From positions 10,325,226 through 10,389,225 of the forward strand of contig NC_087074.1 in the NCBI RefSeq assembly GCF_026151205.1: 64,000 nt of DNA, read 5' to 3'. The position numbers were made by a program, and so were the translations under genes. The notes under the pieces are model-generated. The model saw nothing but the letters and a program-made list of their open reading frames with translations. It searched no databases and was not told the DNA's origin. Of the stretch, positions 26,801-38,800 are shown piece after piece (position 1 is the stretch's first letter; each line of letters opens with the position of its first letter). The DNA comes from Bolinopsis microptera (taxonomy: Eukaryota; Ctenophora; Tentaculata; Lobata; Bolinopsidae).

Positions 26801-29800
26801 TTCAAAATGAGCATTACCACCTAGGCCTCCTTTCCCAATTTGACGTTGGTCATACTTACACTTATACTGAAAGGATCACCCCAGTAGAATCCAAGTATCG
26901 AAATTATCAGAGAGAAACCAACGGTAGTGTACGATTCACTGTTGTAAGACATCCCCTATTTAGACTGATAAGTCACCTTCATAAGGCACAAAACTATCCG
27001 TACGAGGTGAAGCGACAACGCAAAATGTGGACCGAGGAAGCCATTGTGAATGCTAGGACAAACTCATGGTGGGACGATGAGACTAAAACAAAATACAGAC
27101 AGGAGTTGACTCAATATGTGGATGAACTTGAGCCTGTAGTGGATCATACTCCCTATTCAAAAGACAATCCATATCTTCATCCCCCTTACCCAACTTTTGT
27201 GGAAATGATTGACTTTATGATAAAACACAGAGAACCTAGAGTTGACAATCAAGGAGCAAACGGTCACTGGCGGCCAGCCGTAGAATGGTGTGACATTTGT
27301 CAAAATAATTTTGATATCATCATTAAATTGGAAGAGGAACCAGACGAATTAATGGTTCTTCTAGAGAAACTGAATATGCTCGAGTATAAAGATGATTTTA
27401 TGAAAAGACATAATTCTTCAAATAAAAAGTCACTTTCGGAGAATGAAGAATTGGAAAATTATATAAAATTCCTTGATGAAAAGCAGATAAAGTTTTTAAA
27501 CAAAATGTATGAACGAGATTTTGAAATACTTGGTTATGAGCCAATACAGTCACAAGGCTATCCGTCATAGCAGTTTTTATTTGTTTAAAAGATATATTTC
27601 ATTACTTACTTTTGATCAGTCTTCAGTAATATTCTTACGTGGAAATTGTCATTAATAGAAATTGAATGAACAACAATTAACTTCGCAAATTTGTAATGAG
27701 TTAGCCAAAAAACAGCTATTCTGCCAAACTGGATAAAACACCATGGCGGAATAATATTATCCACGGTTTGTGGAGCTTGATACAGACAGATATTATACCA
27801 GCCCTTATTCAATCTTGTTGGCCGTGTCTTAGTGGACTAAACTGCGAGAGAAATTTGACCTACCTCCTTATATGGGCATGTCACGTGATCAAATTAAAAC
27901 CAGTAACCAGGTATGCCTCATAACTGGGCCAATTAACACAAACTTCGATTGAGTTCAGTTTAAACTTTTAGCCAGTTTGTAGATCACCGACCGGTTATAA
28001 GCCGGCTACTAACCGGCTTATAGCCGGCTACAATTTTTATAGCCGGCTATAAGCCGGCTTATAGCCGGTTAGTAGCCACTTACATTTGTTGTTGAGCGAC
28101 GGCTATTAGCCGGTTATAAGCCTGCTTATAGCCGGTCGGTGATCTACCAATTTCCCAAACTTTTAACTGTCGGGTATCCTTTTAGAGTGATGGACTTGTG
28201 GTAAGAGCTCTCAAATGTATTGCTGATCCGATTTGAAATGAAGTTTCTCCCTAGTTAATTAGACTAAATAAGGTGCCAATAGTACACTAGACAGATCCTT
28301 CTAAAAAAATTGATCTACCGACACAAGAAGCTTCCAAAGGATTTTTGACGTTTTTGAGTCCCTTTAGGTGCCCTTTATGGCTGACCAACTTTTCCAAACT
28401 TTTCCACGTGTCTTAAGGAAACTTTTTGACACTTTTACCAATTTTTACCACCTTTCTTGTTTGTCGAATATCATTAGTTATGAACATCGTAAAACTAAAA
28501 GGCTGCGGATTAATCGTAGGGTGTTCATCTTATCAAGAAAAAAACTTTTGTGAGACAATTTTTACGTCAGACAATCAGTTAATTGGATAATTATCAATTA
28601 GCTTATTAGCAACAATTTTAAAGTTTTTATTGGCCCAAAATGATCGGAATAGCTGTGAAAATCACAGTTGTGAAAGAACTGTGATTTTCTCAGAAACTGC
28701 ACCAAAGGCACATTCAAGATTGAACTGATAGCCTGCTGTTGTCTGTACTATAATGTTATTTATTTCAATGATGAATCAGCGGGGTTAAGATAATCACATT
28801 TGTAATAAATAAAACCTCTCTGTACCGTCAATTGTGATAATCTAAAGCGGCCTACCTGGATTACAATACCTCTTCTTTTCCTCAACAATCAGACCGAGTT
28901 GTGCAAGAACTGTGATTTATCATAGCTCATATCGCATTTAATTTGGTGGGTGATGTAAGTAATATCGAGCTGTATTCAATCACACTATCACAATACGACA
29001 CATAACAATGTACAACTACAATGTATATTACATGGCCCTTAATTCCAAATCAACATCCTTAATAACATTAACAATAACAATCCTTCCTGATCAACGATTA
29101 TTAGAGGCCTGTCAATTTGAAAATCGAATTAAAATGTTTATAAAAGGTCTATAGAGGAAGCAATTTCCAAAAAATCCTGACTCCTGGAACTCATTTAACT
29201 GAATTAATTATTACCGTTTCTTGATTTTAGCCGATCCTGAGATATGGGGGTGATTTGAGGTATCTCGCATAGCAAATGAAAGAATGAAGCGGTATATGTA
29301 GTACAATACAAAACGAGTCACAGTAGATGTTGGAGGTGTATTTACAATTGCTTCCTAGTTGTTCCTTGGTTTCCCTTGTCTTTTCTTGCCTTCTTCGAGC
29401 TGTAAATGAGCCATGACGCCAAGTAGGCGTTTTCGTGATAAACTGTAAAACCTCTATACCGGGTCTCTCGCGGTATAAAGCGTTTCATATACCGCATTAA
29501 GGGCCATATCACATATAATATACACGTATTGACATTGTGTCGTATTAAGATTGAATACAGCTCGATATGTACTTACATTGATCACCCACCAAATGTGATA
29601 TGAGCTATGATAAATCACATTTCTTGCACAACTTGGTTTGATTGTTGAGGAAAAGAAGATGTCTGGTAATCCAGGTAGGCCAGTTTAGATTAGCACAATT
29701 GATGGTACAGAGAGGTTTTATTTAAATTGAATACACATGTATTTGAAGGCTGCTTGCACAAATTTGATATGGATTGTTGTATGTTATACGCCTGTGTATT

Positions 29801-32800
29801 GTATTCAATTAGTTTAAATGACCTCTGATTATCGTTTCTTTACTACTTGGTTACCCTTGTCTTTTCTCTCTAATTATCAACCTCTGTAGCATACCTTATG
29901 ATGCAGAGTGTGAGCCTTATAATAGTAAGAGATCTCGTTAACATGATGATACATATTGCGGTTCTTTTGCGATAGTCAAAACGCGACAACTAGCGCTGGA
30001 TGGCGACAACTAGCGCTATCCAGCGCTAGTTGTCGCCATCCAGCGCTAGTTGTCGTGTTTTGACTATCGCAAAAGAACCCATATTGCTTGTCTAAACAGC
30101 TCTAAAGACGTGTATTGGCTGCCTTGTTTATTTACTGACATATTTGTTCTGGATCCCTTATTAATTAATAAGGGGTCGACCCTTGCTTATTATAGTATTA
30201 TTACTTATTATTGGCTTCTCGATTGCTCCTTCTTTATAAATCTTGTTTCATTTGGTTCGTACTCAAAGAGCTATAGATTATTACATTTAACTCATATAAA
30301 CATGTCGAGCCTTTCGGAGAATGCAGTCCTTTCGGATTATTAATATTAATGACGCGTGCTACGAAAATCTAATGACTATCAAGGTTGGTCCAAAAATGGA
30401 TCCCTGAGGTATCCAAATAAAAAAATCGCCTCTCCAATATTTATTTTTTATTATCTCAACTGTATTGGAAGGGCCTAACATCGAATTGGAGAGGCGATTT
30501 TTTATTTGGATACCTCAGGGATATATGAAAATAAAGTTACGGTGACTCAATAGGTGAAACAATTAGCTCTCTAGTGCGAGTAAAAATAGATTTGGGGAGT
30601 CGTGAGTGACACAGTGATACGTCATTGATATGTAGTCCCTGCAGCCCGCTCCATCACTTGCCTATATAAATACTCGATACTCATCTGACGATCAACAATT
30701 AAGCTAATATTACACTCATTTTGATCGTTCCTAATGTTTCTTTTGTCGTTGTATAAACAAATATGATTCATTTAAAGTTGTGTGTAGTTCGTGTTTATAG
30801 TAAAAGTTGTTCACATAGTCCACTAACGCGGTACCCCGGCCCAGGGGGGGGGGGGGGGCATCTTAGGGGGGCGCAAAATCGTCGTTTGAATGTGGGACAA
30901 TTTTGAAAAACTTAACTGATGTACTAGCAAAACTCTTGTGGGACACACTCAACTAGAAAAGTTGAGAGGCCTCAAATCAAGTCTCATTAAAGAGATATCA
31001 ACAGATCGTGTGAGCCACTGCCAGACTAACCTGTGATTAAAGTTTTCCAGGCTCTATGAGCTTATGAGTGTGGCAGAGAGTGTCTTCTTTGTCCTATCCT
31101 TTGTCCATGATGCTGGTAACGTACTCTTGTTGTAGGTGGAGGTGACATAAACTCATTGGCATGAAGGATAAGAGATGATGAGGATTGAGGCCACTGGGTA
31201 CATCGTTATAGCCACCAGCGGATGTATTCTAGCAAGTACGTAAAAGTGTACAAATGTCGCCCCTAGTTTATTCTCAGAATTGTACTATGTCTCACCACAG
31301 TGGCTTAAGATCGCTAATATCGCCTCACATGCCGAAGGTGCCGAGTTGCGAGTTCGAATTGGGTTTCATGCACTATTTTGCGTCCGAACTGGGGCGAAAT
31401 TTCTTATCATCCTTTGATAATGATTTGATCCATGTCGGTGACTACGAAAATGTATTTGTTCAATATTTGGTTGCTGAAAACATTCCTAACCGGCAATGAA
31501 CAGGACTACAGTAATGGTCAACCGTTAAAGAATTGATAAAAAAGAGTGGATGATAATTTTGTTACTGAGGTATCCACAGTTGCAATTTTCCCTCCTTGAG
31601 TTTAATATTTTGCACACCCAAACAGCAAAATTCCCCAACATTTAATTATGGCAAATTAACAGTGATAAGTTTAACAACAAAACAACCCTTGCTGGTATAG
31701 AGACTTAAATATGTTCTGGATTTCTTATGTTTCGTAATGGAGGATAATTAGAGCCTATAGAGATGCATGCGAGGAAGCTATGGAGAAGTAGTTATAAGAT
31801 GAGGTCACGTGACACACAACTGAAAATGTGTATTTGTTACTTTATGTATTTCAAGCTAGTTTTATCAAGCTATTAACTGGTGTCTTGTTCGCATAGTTTT
31901 ATATCGAATTAATTCGCTGTGATATTTCACTGTTTTTTAAATTGGTGTAGTTTTACAAATACAATTAAATATATCGAATTTGATTACCGAGGTTTATTAA
32001 CTAAATTGCTCATAGAAGTAGAACATCTGAAATTAGAGACCAAAATTGAAAATACTTTTAGCCGATAACTCATCTCAGTTATTCGGAGATGAGTTAATGT
32101 GCTTAGTTGGATAAATTTCACTGTATATTTTGTTGTGTTGATACGATTCTTGATACCGCTTTCAGTCACTGATATAGTCTCCTTGAGTATGAAAAACCAT
32201 GATAACACTATGCTGTCCGTTTTTATACTGAGTGTGGTACGTGTCATCATTCTTACGATTGAGTTCAATGACCTTTCTCCTGATTTCAGAAATCTTGCTT
32301 TATTGACACAGTAATTGCTGCAATATCATGAGCAGTAACAAAAGCTCTCTTGAATGTTCATGCTTTCATACTGCAATCACACATTTTTAATAATGATTTT
32401 AAATAATGATTATCAAGTATTGCCAAAACCACAGTGTTTCAGTTTACAGTATGAAAAGGTTTTCTATAAGAACCCTCTTAAAAATGATAATTTGGGTTGC
32501 AGGAGGTAAGAGTCAATTTAGTTTTATTTAAAGATTAATCTATATAATCTTAGGTTTTGGATCCCGCCTTTACATTTAAATAAATGCAATGGTTCATTGG
32601 ATGAAAACTGCATTTTACTGATATTTCGTAATTGATATAGTAGCACAATCCACAACGTTATTTTGTTATTTCAGGATTATGGATTCTGAACTATACGTAT
32701 AACTGCAACTTTACACCAGAGCTTATCATCGAAGACAAAACTGCAGGAATAGAATTGCTCAGCCAGGAAGAGGAAATACATTTACCTATTCCAACGTCAA

Positions 32801-35800
32801 TTCAAGGATTTGATATCAAAAACATAATCGAACATCCTAAGAACCCTTCTATCGAAAACTATAATAAATACGAAAAGGCTACGAACAAAGTACAAAAGCA
32901 GTTTAGAAATGATGCTTATCTGTCCTTGAAAGAAGCCATTCAACCGATTGCCGAAGATGAAATAAAGATTCAGAATCCTGAGGAGAGAATAACAGCGAGA
33001 ATGAAGAGAATTAATACACTCTGTAAGGAACCGCAGACTCCGAGATTTTTAAGAAGCTTAATTACATTCGATTTGTACTTCTTCAAAGACTTTGGCCCCA
33101 AAGGAATAACTTGGTGTCCAGTATTTAAAGCGGGTAGTTCCACTTGGAGAGATTTCTTTATCGACCATCTTGTGGATCCAGATGCAACCATCCAAAATGA
33201 ACATTACAAACTGGGCGTCCTTTCAAACTTTAAGATCCCAAGAAAACGATCTAAATATCGAGATAACGATAAAGACAGTTTACGTTTCACTATTGTAAGA
33301 CACCCCATATCTAGACTGATAAGTCACCTTCGTAAGGCACAAAACTATCCTTACGAGGTGAAGCGACAACGCACAATGTGGACCGAGGAAGCCATTGTGA
33401 ATGCTAGGACAAACTCATCGTGGGATGATGAGATTAAAAAGAAATACAGAACAGAATTTACTACATATGTTGATGAACTTGAGCCTTTAGTGGATCATGT
33501 TCCCTTTTCAAAAGACAATCCTTATCTCCATCCGCCACATCCAACTTTTGTGGAACTGGTTGACTTTATTATACAACATAGTAAAGGAGTAAAGGGTGAC
33601 AAAAAAGGAAGAAACGGTCACTGGCGGCCGGCCGTAGAATGGTGTGACATTTGTAGAAATAATTTTGATATCGTAATTAAATTGGAAGAGGAATCGGACG
33701 AATTAATGGTTCTTCTAGAGAAACTGGATATGCTCCAGTACAAAGAGAGTTTCTTGAAAAGACATAATTCTTCAAGTAATAAGTCAATTTCGGAGAAAGA
33801 GTTGATTGAGCAATATGTAAATCTTTTGAATGAACAGCAGATAAGTTTTTTAGACGAAATGTACGCACGAGATTTTGAACTGCTTGGTTATGAGCCAATA
33901 GCATCGCATTCAAGGACAAAAGAAAATCGCGATTATTTAGGCCAAAAATCAAAGCGCCGCGACAAGCGAAACTAGGCAAAATCGTGGCGAAAATCTCGAA
34001 AATCGCAGCAAAAAATAATGTATTTGCACGAATTGAATTATGAATTAGGGGTACACTGGTTTGTGTGGGTAATGACTTGCTAGTTGGTTTGTGTGTACGA
34101 CTTAGAGGTGGCTACTTAGAGGTTGCGGTATGTTGCCAGCATTATGGCATCCTTCGTATAAGTTTTTCACTATATCACTATGTTCGTAGAAATATTTCCT
34201 TTACCCTCATGAGTTTTCGTCCATATTGTGTTCGCAAAGGTATGTTATAAAGTTATGATATAGATTAAGTGTCTTAACAATTGATCAATGTTCTCATTAA
34301 GTTCCAAATCTCACTTAACAAATTTATCGCGGGGAATGAGAAAAATAGCGATTCCGCACGTGCCGCGATTTCCTTTTGACCTTGATCGCATTTCACAAAG
34401 CAATCATGATAAAAATGGCGTAGATGGGCGTGGTTAAGGCGCCACTTGGGTTTCATTTCTTCTATTTTACTTTGTTTATGTTCTAGTTATACTGATGGCA
34501 TCAAAACAAGCTTATTTTGGGAATTTGTATCAGGTCCAACTTACACGGTTTGACGTGAGGTTAGACGTGTTCCACCTCAACTCACTCAAGGTATAGAAAG
34601 TTAATTACCTTAGTACACTTCAAACTGTCCTTCTCTCTCAGCTAATTTATAATTATATTTCGTGTTTATGCAGCACTTATATCTTTTTTTTTAAATAGTA
34701 AGGTTTAAAAATCCACATATTATGCAATATGCAACTTATATTAGCATATTGCAATTAGTGAAGTCAATGTCGATCAAAATAATCAATCCCGGGATTCGGG
34801 AATCCCGAGCAAAAAAATCTCGGGATTCCCGAAAATCGGGATTCCCGAAAACCGAGAATTTCAAGGGATTCCCCGAAAATCGGGATTCCCGAAAGCAAAT
34901 GGCTCCCATTTTGTGTATCATGTCACAAGAAGATACCAAAAGTGTCATCATTAACCTTCTTTTCTCAAGTAGTACCTTAATAAGACTACTATTGCACAAA
35001 CAACTTGGGCCCATACCATTACGAAATTTTGTCTGCGTTCTGTCATCTGTTGAAAAGGTTCGCCCAGGCTCAATCGATCAGGACGGCCTGACCGTTTTTT
35101 ATAGCGGCGTCCATAAATACTAGCATCTTCCCCTTAACCTCTGGTTGGGAGAAACATCAAACAACTCATCTCCATTTTAATAGAGATACGTGTTGGTATT
35201 TTAGATGGAGCTTCAGAGTTCAGCATTCAGGACTGCTGGATCGGATGAACCTTTTGTTTCGTCTAGAAACTCATATAGTTTTATTTTTGTTTTTCTTAAC
35301 CTTGACGATACAGGCTAACAGTCTCCACGACGTTCGAAAACCTGATTAACGCTACCGTGTAACTTTAATACAAATATTGAAAATTCCCGAAAATCGGGAA
35401 TTGTGAAAATTTCCCGGTCGGGAATTCCCGACCGAAAATCGTCGGGAAATCCCGGGATTCGGGAATCCTCTTGTCGGGATTGACTTCACTAATTGTAATA
35501 CCCTTAGTTTTATATCAGAATAATGTAATTAATGTAATTTTGCATAGTTACAATATAACGCTTGAGTTCTTATGTGTGATAATTGTAACTTGCTCTGATT
35601 GATATGCTCACTTTTAATCAGTGAGTGTCATCACCTCTTTATCTGTGCAACACATTTAATTTAGAAGACTAGCCTAATTTCTTAATTTAGAAGACTAGTG
35701 TCTAGCCTAATTTTTCAGTTCAGACAAATGATATGTGTTACACACACATCATTCTCATTATTGCTTTATTGAATTCTGCAATTTTTACTCTCCCCAGGTC

Positions 35801-38800
35801 CCCGATACCATTTTACTTCCTCCTTGTATTATATGGCCAATTATCCATAGCAACGTCATTAAATAAGTTTTCCTCTGTACTTGTATCAGTAACCCACACT
35901 TTTTAACCTTGGCTCCATAATATGAAAGAGCTGTTTTAATCATTAATGAAAGGCTAGTATATGTACAATGTACATTTCGGCCTACTTTCATGTGTTTGTT
36001 TTATTTTCTGTACATTTTTAAATTTGTTTAAATTTGTTTTGTACATGATTTATTCAGATCGTTGTTTTGAACTGCTTACCAAGTTTTCTTTTGACAAGCA
36101 AGTGCAGAGTGTATCGTAGATTTTAAATATTTTGTGTGGTCTGTACTGGAATGATTAACTTTCTTTTACACTTCATGATTCTTTTTCCATGTTTCCACGT
36201 CATCGTTTATTTATACTAGCAGGAACCCGTCTAACCCTTAAGTGGTGTCAAGACTCAAGAGACTAAATGAATTATTACCTATTTAATTGGCGTTTTTGAC
36301 ACCACTTGGGGGTCCAAATTTTGGACACTAAAATTGTTATTTCTTGGAAAAGTTTTTATTTTTTCATGCTGATTTGAAGGCCATCATTTGACCCAGTCAA
36401 AAAAGTTCAGTTTTATATCTTTTACGGTTTTTGCGAAAAGTCGCGTTAAAGTTGATGCCGTGGTGTCAGTAAAATGGTACGGATATATATCGTCTCGCTT
36501 TATATTATATAGTAACACCCCAGTTCCACAGTCGGATATTATGCCAAATTATTAGACGGAGATCGTCTACTGATATTTTTCCGGATATTTCTCCGGTTTG
36601 CAGTTCCACGACCTTATCCGGAGACCATCTACGGTACATTTTACTGACGAAACAAAACAACCCTACAATACAGCTAATTCGCCCGCGCGCGTTGGTCTCC
36701 GGGAATTAATCATCTCCGGAGATGATCTACGGGAAACGGACCTCCGTCTAATAATTTGGCATAATATCCGGCTGTGGAACTGGGGTGTAAGATTTCATTT
36801 AAGTGTAAGTGTATGTTACTTGTTAAAGGTATACTTTACTTTTACTTGGCCCGTCACCCTTAGGGGCAGCTAGGACAAATAATTTTTATTTAATTTGCGT
36901 TTGCCACCACATTGGGCGTACAATTGTGCACTAAAATTGTTTTTTGAAATGTAATTTTAAGTGTTGAGTATTTACATAATAAGTTCAGTTGTTTTTTTAC
37001 ATTTATTTAGAAAAATCTCAAATTTCGTATTTGTGTTGGAAATGTACGGATATACTAACGCACTTAAAGTTAAATAACACCCCAGTTCCACATCTTTATC
37101 CACTTTCAGCCACGGACTTGAGAGTATCTGGTCGCGTTGATATATGTGCCGGCGCGCGCGGCTGACCGGAGACCATCTGGTAAGATGTTTTACGCCGAAA
37201 TCAAGCATACATCAGCAATTCGGTAGCGCAGAGGACCGGAATAATCTTCGGAGGTCTACTGGGAACATCCCCCATTTGTCCCTGTCTGTTTAAGATTATC
37301 ATAATTAAAGCTGATGATGTAAAGGATGCCATCCGTTTTGATACTTAAATGTTTACTTAGTGTTAAACACGAGCGAGGTTATATTATTATTCTCCGTTTA
37401 TTTTACTCATTCTTTTACTAGTTACAGTCCGTTTCTAATTTATTACTATGTAATTTACTAGGTACTTTCTTCACATATTTTATTCAGGTATTTTATATTA
37501 TAGCTGTAGTTATTTTCTTATATTATCACATTTTAAATTTTAGTAACTTAAGAGTAGTTTTACAATTGTAGCGTAGCATGATTGTCAAGCTATGTAGTAA
37601 TTGCATTAGTGCAGTAAATGATATTTCTTGATTTGTTTACTTTACAGCTCACTAGTATGTAACCAGAGCGACAAGCTTGAACTGGCTGGAGGGGGTCCTC
37701 CAGCATAGCAAATTTGTGTTTCATTGTTTGACCAGGGCTTAAATAGTAATACTAAACACACGGAACTCTGGTTTCCTTATCTGGATAGGTATGAACAAAT
37801 GTTTTTTTGGATTGTTTATACTGAAACCACACTGTTTTACACTATGATAATTAAGAATAATCGAAAAATGCAGTTATTAAAATTTCAGTTTACAGTATGA
37901 GGAGGTTTTCAAGGATCAGTCTCATAAAAATGATACTTTTGGTAGCAGGAGGTAAGAGTCAACTTACTTTTATTTGAACTTGTATGTATAATGCTCTGAT
38001 CATGCCTTTACATTTGAATATTTATAATCATGGCTCATCGCATGAAACAATATCAAATCCCGATAAGTCATGTATTTTATCATAGCACCATTCATGACGT
38101 AATTTCTTATTTCAGGATTATTGATCCTGAACTATAATAATTACTACAACTTTACGTCAGAGCTTATCATAGAAGACGAACCTGTAAAAAGAGAATTGCT
38201 CAGCCAGGAAGAGGAAATACATTTACCTATTCCAACGTCAATTCAAGGATTTGATATCAAAAACATGATCGAACACCCTAAGAACCCTTCTATCGATAAA
38301 AAAGAAACCATTGACTTGATTGACGAAGATAAAGTAAATATTCAGAACCATCATAAGAAAGAGGATAAGAAAGAAGAACAGGTTCGTATACCTTTTTATT
38401 CTGAGCCAATAGGAGCGGAGGAGCAAATTGCAACTAGAATGGAGAACATCAATGAACTCTGTAACTCTGATTCAATGAAAATGCATAGAAAAGATTCAAC
38501 ACATCGAATATTAGGTAGGCGCAGTTTATATTTTTTCAAAGACTTTGGCCCCAAAGGAATCACTTGGTGTCCAGTATTTAAAGCGGGTAGTTCTACTTGG
38601 AGAGATTTTTTTATCGACCATCTTGTGGATCCAGATGCAACCGTAGGAAATGAACATTACAACCTTAGCCTCCTGTCCAAATTTACACTCTCACAGTTAC
38701 TCAGACAGTTACGCAAATCCAAAAATCACAAATCCAAAGATCACAAATCCATTTCCAAAGATCTAGTAGTAGATGAGACAGAGGTAAACAATAGCATACT

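Larger units (their letters stand above)
27571..31050. other. transposon-rich spacer between sulfotransferases 2 and 3
   Basis: No gene recognised. It holds four palindromic or TIR elements (listed separately), plus a G16 run at 30843-30858 and the 30877-30925 repeat shared with 4866-4925. Confidence 0.55.
33976..37896. other. spacer between sulfotransferases 3 and 4
   Basis: No gene recognised. It includes a hAT element (34756-35491), a dispersed repeat (36214-36492), a TAA-flanked MITE (36516-36787) and a related MITE end (37078 onward). The rest is AT-rich unique DNA. Confidence 0.5.
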
